A stretch of 32,515 bases of DNA from Henriciella aquimarina (GTDB lineage: Bacteria > Pseudomonadota > Alphaproteobacteria > Caulobacterales > Hyphomonadaceae), in assembly GCF_002088975.1 (NCBI RefSeq), contig NZ_NCST01000120.1:1-32515 (forward strand), written 5' to 3'. Made by a program: the position numbers and the translations under genes. Numbering within the stretch: position 1 is the first letter of the stretch; each line of letters opens with the position of its first letter. This document shows positions 1 through 7,577 of the stretch, one piece after another. Below the pieces are notes generated by a model. The model made no database searches. It had not been told where the DNA came from and was given only the letters and a program-made list of their open reading frames with translations.

Positions 1-308
1 CACTGCGGACCGATACCGATGCGCTCGACGCGCTCGGCGACCGTCCGCGCAAGGCCGCACCCGGCCCGGTGCGCACCGCCGATTTACTGCACCGTCTGGG
101 TGTACTCCTGAAGCACCTCGACGACCCGGCCCCGCTGGCGGCCCGGATGGCCCGTCATCTCTCGCGATTGCGGCGGTCCGGGGCGCTCAAACCCATCCTC
201 CTGCCAATGGACGGGCTGCACCGCCTTTCCTGGCGCGCCGGCCTCGTCGCCGCCCTCCTGCCGGAGAAGGTCTCGGCCGCTCTGGCAGGCTGGTATGATA
301 GCGGGTGA
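1..308 (+). CDS. C-terminal fragment of an unrecognised protein
   Basis: An open frame runs in from the left edge (first whole codon at position 3) and stops with TGA at 306-308, giving about 101 visible residues. The true start lies outside the window, so the GTG at 69 is probably internal. The visible part is rich in Leu, Arg and Ala and looks like an amphipathic, mostly helical tail ending in GWYDSG. I recognise no domain, transmembrane segment or catalytic motif. It points toward the yacG operon, so the two transcription units converge across a 233 bp spacer. Codon use (G/C at third positions) is like that of the neighbouring genes, which supports real coding. No function is assigned. Confidence 0.55.
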   Translation, partial: LRTDTDALDALGDRPRKAAPGPVRTADLLHRLGVLLKHLDDPAPLAARMARHLSRLRRSGALKPILLPMDGLHRLSWRAGLVAALLPEKVSAALAGWYDSG

Positions 309-541
309 GGGCTCATCCTGAGCGACGTCGAAGGATGCCGGAGATGCGAGACGCATCTGCGGATAAAGGCATGAGGGTTTTAACAGAGCGCCTCACCACG
401 GCGTGTCCGTGGTGCCCAGCTCCAGAGGGGGCAACGGGATCCGGCGTCCGGAGATGGATCCCACGGATCCTTCAGCTTCGCTCAGGCCCGTGGGAAAGCG
501 CAGACGGGAAGGAAAGACGAAGACCGGCAGGAAGCCGGGCC
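309..541. repeat. Intergenic spacer dense in inverted repeats
   Basis: I see no gene here. The spacer holds several palindromes. CACCACGG (394-401) faces CCGTGGTG (407-414) across a 5-nt loop. GGGATCC (436-442) faces GGATCCC (456-462). CCCACGG (460-466) faces CCGTGGG (488-494). Near 314-336 the text reads CATCCTGAGC then GTCGAAGGATG, which resembles the dispersed intergenic palindromes common in alphaproteobacterial genomes (resemblance from memory, not a search). The spacer lies between convergent genes, so the hairpins may also end transcription. Confidence 0.45.
521..538 (-). terminator. Possible weak terminator after yacG
   Basis: Read on the minus strand just past the yacG stop, CCGGC and GCCGG pair around a 5-nt loop, followed by a pyrimidine-rich run (TCTTCGTCTTTCC) rather than a clean T-tract. 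This would end the ppx-rlmE-rng-yacG transcript. Confidence 0.3.
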
Positions 542-727
542 CTACTCGTCGCGCTCTTCCTTGTAGCTCGGGGTCTCGTCGGCCTGGTCGGCCGGGCGGC
601 CCGGAATGGCATAGCTGCCCTTGAGCCAGCGCGAGAGATCGACATCGGCGCAGCGCTTCGAACAGAACGGCTTGAACTTCGGGTCCGCCGGGGCCTTCTC
701 GCAAACGGGGCATTTGGATTTGCTCAT
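542..727 (-). CDS. yacG: YacG family DNA gyrase inhibitor / zinc-binding protein
   Basis: This 61-residue protein has the YacG zinc knuckle: Cys6-x2-Cys9 and Cys22-x3-Cys26, followed by the family signature CADVDLSRWL. In E. coli, YacG binds zinc and inhibits DNA gyrase by contacting GyrB. The length is typical of the family and the tail is acidic. The start ATG overlaps the stop of the upstream RNase E/G gene as ATGA (724-727), so it is probably translated by re-initiating ribosomes. Adjacency of RNase E/G and yacG is a recurring alphaproteobacterial arrangement (general knowledge). It is the last gene of the ppx-rlmE-rng-yacG operon. Confidence 0.93.
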   Translation of the reverse strand: MSKSKCPVCEKAPADPKFKPFCSKRCADVDLSRWLKGSYAIPGRPADQADETPSYKEERDE

Positions 728-1758
728 ACGCGCCTCACCATGGACTGTTCGCTCGGATCCTTTTCCACGCTGACCCGGCCGGAAAACGCCTCGGCAATCG
801 CCCGGTCGGCCAGCGGCTTGCGCTCCATATAGGCAGACCGTGCCCGGGGCGACAGGGCGAGGCTGAAAAAGGCTGTGCGGTCGGCCCTGGCCTCGCGCTC
901 GGCGGCGCGGAAGAGGTCGAGCAGCTCGGTCTCGCCGGTGGGATGCCCGGCTTCGTCGAGCAGCCGGTCGGCCATCGGCGCCTCGCCCCAGGCAAGCTTG
1001 GCTTCGAGCAGGCCAAAGCGAGAAGGGCGAAGCGCCTCGACAGACCGGCGCGACAAGGCCTTGAAGGATTGGAGGAAAATCTCGCGAAGCTGCTGACCGG
1101 CCTCGGCATGGATCGGCGCGATACAGTCGATCACGGCAAGCCCGCCGAGATTGCGCAGGACAAGCTGGCGGGCGGTTTCAGCCACGGCCTCGCGATTGAC
1201 ACTCAGCGCCCGGGCCGCCGCGCTGCCCTTGGTCTGGCGCCCGATCGTGTCGACATCGATGGCGGTGAGCGCCCGGGTCCGGGCGATCTCGATTTCGCCG
1301 CCGCCGGCCAGGCCGATTCGGGGCGACAGGGCTTCGTCGAAAGCCTGCTCGACGGCGTCCGGATCGGGCTCCGGCGCGGGGGGCGGATCATCGGGAAGCG
1401 AGGCCAGCCAGGCCTCGAAGGCGGGCGGATTTTCGGCCGCGCCCTCGGTGGTGACCGCCCGGGCCAGTTTGCCATGACGCGCCTCGGCCATGATAATCAG
1501 GCCGGTCTCGGCGCCCTCGGTGAGATCGGTCGGGCCGCGCACGAAAACGGCCTCGCCGCTTTCAAGCTCGAAGAAGGTGCCGCGATCCTTGGGAGACGCA
1601 TTCCTGACCCGGCCCTTGGCGAAACTGTTCACCCGGGCCGGTTCACCCATTCCGCCCCAGCGTTCCAGGAAGAGCCGGATGGGCCGGCCAGTCTTGTCGA
1701 GCGCGGCAGCCCGAATTTCCCCCGGCGCGCGGTGGATCGCAATCCTGCCGATGCTCAT
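724..1758 (-). CDS. Compact ribonuclease E/G family protein
   Basis: This 344-residue protein has the RNase E/G catalytic fold in shortened form. The motif LTAIDVDT (about residues 165-172) and LGGLAVIDCI (about residues 205-214) match the two segments that carry the metal-binding aspartates of RNase E/G. The N-terminal part (residues 1-90) resembles an S1-like RNA-binding region. The usual zinc-link CPxCxG motif and the long C-terminal scaffold of RNase E are absent, so it is a short RNase G-like endoribonuclease rather than the degradosome RNase E. I chose the ATG at 1756-1758 (MSIGRIAIHR) because it overlaps the rlmE stop as ATGA. A longer reading frame to 1911 runs through the rlmE coding region and is unlikely. 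The likely role is single-strand RNA cleavage in rRNA or mRNA processing; the exact substrate is unknown. Confidence 0.85.
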   Translation of the reverse strand: MSIGRIAIHRAPGEIRAAALDKTGRPIRLFLERWGGMGEPARVNSFAKGRVRNASPKDRGTFFELESGEAVFVRGPTDLTEGAETGLIIMAEARHGKLARAVTTEGAAENPPAFEAWLASLPDDPPPAPEPDPDAVEQAFDEALSPRIGLAGGGEIEIARTRALTAIDVDTIGRQTKGSAAARALSVNREAVAETARQLVLRNLGGLAVIDCIAPIHAEAGQQLREIFLQSFKALSRRSVEALRPSRFGLLEAKLAWGEAPMADRLLDEAGHPTGETELLDLFRAAEREARADRTAFFSLALSPRARSAYMERKPLADRAIAEAFSGRVSVEKDPSEQSMVRRV

Positions 1759-2471
1759 TCGGCCTTGCCGCGAAAGCCTTGGGCGACGACAAAAAGCTCC
1801 GGCGATCCGGCCCGGCTGGCCGGGGGTTTGACGTGTTTCACCGTGCGGAACATCTGCTTCATCTGCGCCATCATTTCCGGGGTTGCCCCACCCTGGAAAA
1901 CCTTGGAGCAAAAGCTGCCGCCGGGGGCGAGATGCTCGCCGGCAAACCAGAGCGCCATCTCCGCCAGCGCGGCGGTGCGAAGGCTGTCGGTCTGCTTGTG
2001 GCCGGTGGTATTGGCCGCCATGTCGGAGAGGACAAGATCCGGCGGACCGGAGAGGCCCTGCATCATCTTGTCGACGTCTTCAGGCTCGTTGATATCGCCC
2101 TGGACAATATGGGCTCCGGGGATGGGATCGACCGGCAGGAGATCGATCCCGACAATTTCCTTCACGCCCCGGCGCAGGCAGACCTGCAGCCAGCCGCCCG
2201 GCGCAGAGCCAAGATCGACCACGCGGCTGGCCCCCTTCAGAAGGCCCGTCTTCTCGTCGATCTCGATCAGCTTGAAGGCCGCCCGCGCCCGGAAATCCTC
2301 GGCCTTGGCCCGCTGGACATACGGATCGGAAAGCTGGCGCTCGATCCAGCGCTTGGAGCTTTCATCCTTGGCATGGTACGCGGTAATCTTGCGCTCGCTC
2401 ATGCGCCGGCCGGACGAGCCTTTCTCGTTCTTCGGCGGGCCTTTCCAGCGGCGTTTTCCATCATCAGCCAT
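1755..2471 (-). CDS. rlmE: 23S rRNA (uridine-2'-O)-methyltransferase RlmE (FtsJ/RrmJ)
   Basis: This 238-residue SAM-dependent methyltransferase carries the FtsJ tetrad K67, D150, K190, E225; the last three have the same spacing as in E. coli RlmE. The SAM loop is VDLGSAPGGW (residues 85-94), and LSDMAANTTG and KVFQGG are family signatures. RlmE methylates the 2'-O of U2552 in the A-loop of 23S rRNA, helping late 50S maturation. A basic N-terminal extension of about 30 residues, compared with E. coli, is usual in alphaproteobacteria. The start shares one base with the ppx stop (TGATG at 2469-2473), and its own stop overlaps the next start (ATGA), so the four genes look translationally coupled. 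Confidence 0.95.
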   Translation of the reverse strand: MADDGKRRWKGPPKNEKGSSGRRMSERKITAYHAKDESSKRWIERQLSDPYVQRAKAEDFRARAAFKLIEIDEKTGLLKGASRVVDLGSAPGGWLQVCLRRGVKEIVGIDLLPVDPIPGAHIVQGDINEPEDVDKMMQGLSGPPDLVLSDMAANTTGHKQTDSLRTAALAEMALWFAGEHLAPGGSFCSKVFQGGATPEMMAQMKQMFRTVKHVKPPASRAGSPELFVVAQGFRGKAE

Positions 2472-3580
2472 CAGCCGGCCTCCACTTCAGTCGCCGGCCC
2501 GGCCTTGCGGTTTCGCCGTCCGCCCCGGCGCCGGCGGCGTTTCTTCGGTCCACGCATCATTGAGAGCAGCAGCCCTTCGCGAAGCCCGCGATCGGCCACC
2601 CGCATCCGGGCCTGCGGCGCCAGCGCCCAGACCGCCTCGACCAGCGCGCAGCCGGCCAGCATCAGACCAGCGCGGTCTTCCCCGATGGTCGGAAAATCTG
2701 CCCGGCCTTCCGGGCCGGCCTCGATCAGTTCCGTCATGGTGGCGTGGCAGCCTTCATGGCTCATCCACTTGCCGTCGACCAGATCGCGGCGATAGCGCTC
2801 CAGCCCGAAATAGACCCCGGCCACACAGGTCACCGTACCCGAGGTGCCGATGATATGAGCGGTTTCAGACGACAAGGCCTCGCGCACGCCATGCTTTTCG
2901 GCCCAGCGTTCGACATAGTCCTTGGCCTTTTCCAGCATCTGCGGATAGGCCTCGGCCTCGTCGAGATGGCTGAAGGCTTCCGTCAGCGTGACCACCCCCA
3001 GCGGGATGCTGGTCCAGGCCTTGATCGGTGGCTTATGCAGCATGCCTTTCAGCCCGAGCTCACGCGCCTTGGCTGCATCGACCAGCGAGAGCTCCGTCGA
3101 GCCGCCGCCAATGTCGAGCACCAGGATATGCTCGGCCTTGGGATGGATCAGGTTGTGACAGCCGATCAGCGCCAGCCGGGCTTCTTCCTGTGCGCCGATG
3201 ACCTTGAAGCTCAACCCGGTCCGCTCCTGTATGGTCTGGATGAATTCGCCCCCGTTCTCGGCCTTGCGGCAGGCTTCGGTCGCGATGCAGCGAATCCGCC
3301 CCACCCGCCGGGCCTTGAGCTTCTTCGCAATCGCGTCGAGCGCATTATAGGCCCGGTTCATTGCAGGCTCCGACAGGCGCCCCGTCTGGGCGAGCCCCTC
3401 GCCCAGCCTTGCAATCTGCGAATGGGAATCCACCACAGTGAAGCCTCCGCGATGCGGAGCGGCCACCAGCAGGCGGCAATTGTTTGTGCCAAGGTCAACC
3501 GCTGCATAGAGCGGTGCCTTTTCTTTTCGGCGCGGCGGCCGGTCATTCGACCGAGGCCTGCGCGATTTTTTTTCAGCCAT
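2471..3580 (-). CDS. Ppx/GppA family exopolyphosphatase / guanosine pentaphosphate phosphatase
   Basis: This 369-residue protein of the ASKHA-fold Ppx/GppA family has phosphate-binding loop 1 at AAVDLGTNNCRLLV (residues 26-39), a QEEARL motif with the probable catalytic glutamate (E132/E133), and phosphate loop 2 at VLDIGGGSTE (residues 154-163). These enzymes remove terminal phosphate from polyphosphate and/or pppGpp; sequence alone does not decide which. It lacks the C-terminal HD-like domain of long Ppx proteins. Both ends are very basic (RRPRSNDRPPRRK near the start, KKRRRRRGGRRNRK near residue 350), which suggests RNA or polyphosphate contact. It is the first gene of the operon, and its promoter must lie in or near the 51-bp gap it shares with the divergent hspQ. 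Confidence 0.88.
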   Translation of the reverse strand: MAEKKSRRPRSNDRPPRRKEKAPLYAAVDLGTNNCRLLVAAPHRGGFTVVDSHSQIARLGEGLAQTGRLSEPAMNRAYNALDAIAKKLKARRVGRIRCIATEACRKAENGGEFIQTIQERTGLSFKVIGAQEEARLALIGCHNLIHPKAEHILVLDIGGGSTELSLVDAAKARELGLKGMLHKPPIKAWTSIPLGVVTLTEAFSHLDEAEAYPQMLEKAKDYVERWAEKHGVREALSSETAHIIGTSGTVTCVAGVYFGLERYRRDLVDGKWMSHEGCHATMTELIEAGPEGRADFPTIGEDRAGLMLAGCALVEAVWALAPQARMRVADRGLREGLLLSMMRGPKKRRRRRGGRRNRKAGPATEVEAG

Positions 3581-3631
3581 GTGTGGCCCAAATCTTGTCG
3601 GTTGCCGGAAGCTCTATCACATAGAGGGGTG

Positions 3632-4105
3632 ATGGGCCACGGACTGGGCATAGGAAAGCGCATTGCTGCGCTGTTTCGCCGGAAGAAGGGCGAAACCGCT
3701 GAGCAGAAAGCGGCAGAGACGGTGGCCGTTTCCCCGGCCGCCTATGAGCAGGACGATACGCATTTCCTCTATAATGCGATCGACAAGCGCCAGGGAAAAT
3801 TCCAGATCGGCCAGGTCGTCCAGCACCGCATCTACGATTTCCGCGGTGTGATTTTCGACGTCGATCCGATCTTCTCGAACACCGACGAATGGTATGACGC
3901 GATCCCGGAAGAAATGCGTCCCTCCAAGGACCAGCCCTATTATCATCTCTTCGCCGAGAACGACAAAACCCACTATGTGGCTTATGTCTCCGAGGGCAAT
4001 CTCGTGCCGGACGAAAGCGATGCCCCGGTCACCCACCCCGACATTCCGCATTTCTTCGAGCGCACGCCGGACGGTTATACACTGAAGCGCGCCCACACGC
4101 ACTGA
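3632..4105 (+). CDS. hspQ: HspQ / YccV-like heat shock protein (hemimethylated-DNA-binding family)
   Basis: This is a 157-residue protein. Residues 50-150 form the YccV/HspQ domain: KFQIGQVVQHRIYDFRGVIF, FDVDPIF, then EEMRPSKDQPYYHLFAEND and YVSEGNLVPDES. In E. coli, HspQ is a small stress protein that acts as a specificity factor for Lon protease. This version has an extra basic N-terminal stretch of about 45 residues (KRIAALFRRKKGE) not found in the short enteric protein. The ATG at 3632 was chosen for its preceding AGAGGGGTG purine run; a longer open frame upstream runs antisense through ppx and is rejected. It is divergent from the ppx operon, 51 bp away. The domain call is firm, the Lon role is inferred. 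Confidence 0.88.
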   Translation: MGHGLGIGKRIAALFRRKKGETAEQKAAETVAVSPAAYEQDDTHFLYNAIDKRQGKFQIGQVVQHRIYDFRGVIFDVDPIFSNTDEWYDAIPEEMRPSKDQPYYHLFAENDKTHYVAYVSEGNLVPDESDAPVTHPDIPHFFERTPDGYTLKRAHTH

Positions 4106-4176
4106 GCGAAGCAAGGACTGTCTGCCAGCGCCCTGCGACAAGGCCCCGACAGACATCCATCATACAAAGGCTAGCG

Positions 4177-5184
4177 TCAGGCCTTCACGACCTCCTGCTC
4201 GATCGCGCCGAAAACGGAATGGCCGGCGGTGTCCTTCACCTCGATGCGAATCGTGTCGCCAACATCCATGAAGGGCGTTTTGGCCTGGCCGTCGCGAATG
4301 GTCTCGATCATGCGGATCTCGGCGATACAGGAATATCCGAGCCCCCCATCGGCAACCGGCTTGCCCGCGCCGCCGTCCGGATCCCGGTTGGAGATGGTGC
4401 CGGAGCCGATAATCGAACCAGCCCCAAGTGGGCGGGTCTTCGCGGCATGGGCGACCAGGGTGCCGAAATCGAAGGTCATGTCGACATCGCACTGAGGCTT
4501 GCCGAAGGCCTTGCCATTATAGGTCGACAACATCGGCAGATGCAGCTTGGCATCCTTCCAGGCCGGGCCAAGAGCCTCCGGTGTTACAGCGACAGGCGAA
4601 AAGGCGCTTGAGGGCTTTGACTGGAAAAAGCCGAAGCCTTTGGCGAGTTCGTTCGGGATGAGACCGCGCAGGCTTACATCGTTGCAGATCAGGATCAGCT
4701 TGATCTGGTCCAGCGCGGCTTCCCGGCTTGCCCCCATGGGCACATCACCAGTGATCACGCAGACTTCCGCCTCGAAATCGAGCCCCCAGGCCTTGTCCTT
4801 CAGCGGGATCGCATCCCGCGGGCCGAGAAAGCTGTCTGAGCCGCCCTGATACATGAGCGGATCGGAATAGAAACTCTCCGGCACTTCAGCCCCGCGCGCC
4901 TTCCGGACCAGTTCGACATGGTTGATATAGGCCGAACCGTCAGCCCATTGATAGGCGCGCGGCAAGGGCGAATCGCAATCATGCTCATGGAAGCGCTCGG
5001 TCGGCACCGAGCCGACCTCGATCTCTTCGGCCAGTTGGGCCAGTTTCGGCGCAGCGATATCCCAGTCATCCAGCGCGGCCTGAAGCGTCGGCTTGATGTG
5101 GCCGGCATCGGTATATTTCGTCAGATCCTTCGAGACGACGACGAGATGGCCATCGCGTCCCTGTTTCAGGCTGGCTAGTTTCAT
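4177..5184 (-). CDS. Fumarylacetoacetate hydrolase (FAH) family protein
   Basis: This 335-residue protein has the FAH C-terminal fold. The metal ligands are E138 and E140 (LDFEAEVCVITGD) and D169 (ICNDVSLR), with GSIIGSGTISNRD as the conserved loop typical of the fumarylacetoacetase subgroup. It hydrolyses a C-C bond in acylpyruvate-type substrates. The divergent phenylalanine hydroxylase gene suggests a role in the last step of Phe/Tyr breakdown via homogentisate, but the maleylacetoacetate isomerase and homogentisate dioxygenase genes are not in the window. The start MKLASLKQGR (5184) fits the family norm. An ATG three codons upstream (5193) is also possible, because a purine-rich GAGGAAAGG directly precedes it. 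Confidence 0.85.
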   Translation of the reverse strand: MKLASLKQGRDGHLVVVSKDLTKYTDAGHIKPTLQAALDDWDIAAPKLAQLAEEIEVGSVPTERFHEHDCDSPLPRAYQWADGSAYINHVELVRKARGAEVPESFYSDPLMYQGGSDSFLGPRDAIPLKDKAWGLDFEAEVCVITGDVPMGASREAALDQIKLILICNDVSLRGLIPNELAKGFGFFQSKPSSAFSPVAVTPEALGPAWKDAKLHLPMLSTYNGKAFGKPQCDVDMTFDFGTLVAHAAKTRPLGAGSIIGSGTISNRDPDGGAGKPVADGGLGYSCIAEIRMIETIRDGQAKTPFMDVGDTIRIEVKDTAGHSVFGAIEQEVVKA

Positions 5185-5261
5185 GGGGCGCATCCTTTCC
5201 TCAAAATCGGTTTGTGCCACTGCGAAGGGCAGCGCTTCATTTCATTCAGCGCGTTTTGCGT

Positions 5262-5267
5262 TATAAT
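5262..5267 (+). promoter_or_regulatory. TATAAT -10 box predicting a leaderless phhA transcript
   Basis: A perfect TATAAT ends 6 nt before the A of the phhA ATG, so initiation at the usual distance of 7 nt would start the mRNA at the start codon itself. There is no Shine-Dalgarno sequence in the gap (agttgc). No convincing -35 box is seen 16-18 nt upstream. Leaderless mRNAs are known to be common in Caulobacter-type bacteria. Confidence 0.6.
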
Positions 5268-5273
5268 AGTTGC

Positions 5274-6146
5274 ATGAGCAACCATTTTGAAAAACCCGAT
5301 CACGCCAGAGAAGACTGGACCATCGATCAAGGCTGGTCGAGCTATTCCGATGAAGAACACGCCGTCTGGGACCTGCTCTACAAGCGCCAGATGGAGGTTC
5401 TGCCCGGACGGGCAGCACCGGAATTCATGGAAGGCCTGACGGCGCTCGACCTTGGCAAGGGCGGTATTCCGGAGTTCGAGACGATGTCCGACGAACTCGA
5501 GGCCCTGACCGGCTGGCGCGTTGTCGCCGTTCCGGGCCTGGTCCCCGACCAGGTCTTCTTCGACCATCTCGCCAATCGCCGCTTTCCCGCCGGTCAGTTC
5601 ATCCGCAAGCGCGAGCAGCTGGACTATCTGCAGGAGCCGGATGTCTTCCATGATGTCTTCGGCCATGTGCCGATGCTGACCAATCCGGTCTTCGCCGACT
5701 ATATGGAAGCCTATGGCAAGGGCGGCCTGCGCAGCCTCAACTATGCCGCGCTGAAGAACCTCGCCGCGCTCTACTGGTATACGGTCGAATTCGGCCTGAT
5801 CCGCACCGATGAGGGCCTGCGCATCTATGGCGCCGGCATTGTCTCCTCGAAGACAGAAAGCATCTTCGCGCTGGAAGATCCGTCCCCGAACCGGATCGGC
5901 TTCGACCTCGAACGGCTGATGCAGACCGATTACCGGATCGACGATTTCCAGCAGACCTATTTCGTCATCGATTCCTATGACCAGCTCTTCCATGCCACTG
6001 TCGATACCGACTTCGCGCCTATCTATGAGCGGCTGAAGGGCGAGTTCGAGCATGCCCCGGAAGACGTGCTGGAGGGTGACGAAGTGATCACTCGCGGCAC
6101 CCAGGCCTATGCCAAGGCCGGCGGGCGGTTTGCCACGGCTGAATAA
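5274..6146 (+). CDS. phhA: Phenylalanine 4-monooxygenase (phenylalanine hydroxylase)
   Basis: This is a 290-residue, single-domain bacterial aromatic amino acid hydroxylase. The non-heme iron ligands are the classic facial triad H126 and H131 (DVFHDVFGHVPML) and E172 (YWYTVEFGLI). It converts phenylalanine to tyrosine using tetrahydropterin and O2 in the cytoplasm. It lacks the regulatory ACT domain and the tetramer tail of animal enzymes, as expected for bacteria. The start ATG at 5274 begins MSNHFEKPDH; longer versions would place the start upstream of the TATAAT box. It is divergent from the FAH-family gene, fitting Phe/Tyr catabolism, and its stop lies only 3 bp from the stop of the convergent astB. 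No pterin recycling gene (phhB) is adjacent. Confidence 0.95.
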   Translation: MSNHFEKPDHAREDWTIDQGWSSYSDEEHAVWDLLYKRQMEVLPGRAAPEFMEGLTALDLGKGGIPEFETMSDELEALTGWRVVAVPGLVPDQVFFDHLANRRFPAGQFIRKREQLDYLQEPDVFHDVFGHVPMLTNPVFADYMEAYGKGGLRSLNYAALKNLAALYWYTVEFGLIRTDEGLRIYGAGIVSSKTESIFALEDPSPNRIGFDLERLMQTDYRIDDFQQTYFVIDSYDQLFHATVDTDFAPIYERLKGEFEHAPEDVLEGDEVITRGTQAYAKAGGRFATAE

Positions 6147-6149
6147 GCG

Positions 6150-7472
6150 CTAGATCAAGCCTGAAAGATCCAGCGCTTCCAGCAGCGCCTCGCGCGCAAT
6201 GCGGCATTCGCTGGCAAGGGCCGGATCGGCGAGGTCTGCCGGGGAGAGCCGGTCGCGATAGGTGCGGCTCACAATATCCTGCAGGGCATCGATCTTGGCT
6301 TCGTCCAGCATGACGCCCTGGTGGGCGGACGAAATCTCTTCATCCGTCATGACAACCCTCAGGCGTAGACAGGCCGGCCCGCCGCCATTGCGCATGGACT
6401 GGCGCACATCGACATATTGCACCCGCCCGATCGGCCCGTTGCCGGCAACCATCCGCTCGCAGAAGCGCCGCGTGCTCTCAGTTTCCTGCGTCTCCATGGG
6501 GGCAAGCAGGACAAGACGGTCCTCACCCGGCCACTGCAGCAGCTGGGAGTTGAACAGATAGGAGGTGATCGCATCCTCCACCGGAACCTCGGCCTGCGGG
6601 ACCATGACCGGCTTCAGCTCGAAGCGCCCTTCTCCGGCCCGGCGGACAGCGGCCAGCGTGGCCTTGGTGTCCTCGAAGGCCAGCTCGTGGAAGAAGAGCG
6701 TGTCCAGCGTGCCGACGCAGACCACGTCATTGTGAAAGGCGCCCGCCTCGATGGCCGCCCGTGCCTGGCGCGCAAAGACAGTGTGATCGGGCGCCAGATG
6801 GTGGGCGCGCGCGATGCTTTCGCTGGCAAGCCTTGTCTGGCGCGCCGGAAACCCGACCGTGCTTTCGCCCGCCTCGCGGCCATAGACGAACAGTTCCACG
6901 CCGGGGCCGCCATGCTCACCGCAGAGGCGGACATGATTGGCCGCGCCTTCGTCGGCAAAATCGGCATGCGCCGGCAGCGCGCCATGCACGCCGAAGCGGC
7001 CTTCATCCTCGAAGATGGAAAGCAGCGTGGCGGTGGTGTCGGGATGCTCGGTCGAGCGATGCAGCATGGTCGAGAGGTTCGTCGCCGTCAGGTGGAGCCG
7101 CCCGTCCCCGGTATCGGCCGAAGGCGAGACCGTGGCCGCATTGGCTGCCCACATCGAGCTGGCGCTATAGGCCGCCTTGAGCAGCTGCGGCGCCTGCTTT
7201 GCCGCCGCCTCGATGATCTCGGCATCCGAACCGCCAAAGCCGGCCGAAACGAGCAGGTCGAAATTTGGCCGCGGCAAAGGCGGCAAAATGCCCTGCGTGA
7301 ACCCGGCCCTGACGAGCAGCCGCATCTTCTCCAGCCCCTGCAGGGCCGCCTCGCGCGGATTGGAGAGATCGCCCTCATTCTTCGCGCTGGCGAGATTGCC
7401 GGCTGACATGCCGCCATAATTGTGGCTCGGCCCGATCAGGCCATCGAAATTGACTTCACGTGCTGTGCTCAT
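6150..7472 (-). CDS. astB: N-succinylarginine dihydrolase (AstB)
   Basis: This 440-residue enzyme of the arginine succinyltransferase (AST) pathway converts N2-succinylarginine to N2-succinylornithine, 2 NH3 and CO2. It has the catalytic Cys-His-Glu triad of the pentein fold: E175 (FADEGAANH), H247 (AGAFHNDVV) and C368 (GGGPACLRLRV), close to E174, H248 and C365 of E. coli AstB. The N-terminus DGLIGPSHNYGG is a family hallmark. It is on the same strand as astA and astD but cut off from them by a plus-strand DsrE-family gene, so it needs its own promoter in the 105 bp before it. No clear Shine-Dalgarno precedes the ATG. Confidence 0.95.
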   Translation of the reverse strand: MSTAREVNFDGLIGPSHNYGGMSAGNLASAKNEGDLSNPREAALQGLEKMRLLVRAGFTQGILPPLPRPNFDLLVSAGFGGSDAEIIEAAAKQAPQLLKAAYSASSMWAANAATVSPSADTGDGRLHLTATNLSTMLHRSTEHPDTTATLLSIFEDEGRFGVHGALPAHADFADEGAANHVRLCGEHGGPGVELFVYGREAGESTVGFPARQTRLASESIARAHHLAPDHTVFARQARAAIEAGAFHNDVVCVGTLDTLFFHELAFEDTKATLAAVRRAGEGRFELKPVMVPQAEVPVEDAITSYLFNSQLLQWPGEDRLVLLAPMETQETESTRRFCERMVAGNGPIGRVQYVDVRQSMRNGGGPACLRLRVVMTDEEISSAHQGVMLDEAKIDALQDIVSRTYRDRLSPADLADPALASECRIAREALLEALDLSGLI

Positions 7473-7577
7473 ATTCGCCGGGTTACACGGCCCCCCACCG
7501 GGAGAAAAGTCATTCCTCGACGCGCGGCGCAGTCAGGCTACAGTTGCCCGGTCCAGATCATGCAAAGGAACCATCCC

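Noticed and set aside
1759-1911. An N-terminal extension of the RNase E/G gene
   Set aside because: It lies fully within rlmE, and the ATG at 1758 forms a clean ATGA overlap and begins the conserved sequence.
943-2853. A 636-codon plus-strand open frame across the RNase E/G and rlmE genes
   Set aside because: It crosses several well-supported minus-strand genes and shows no domain.
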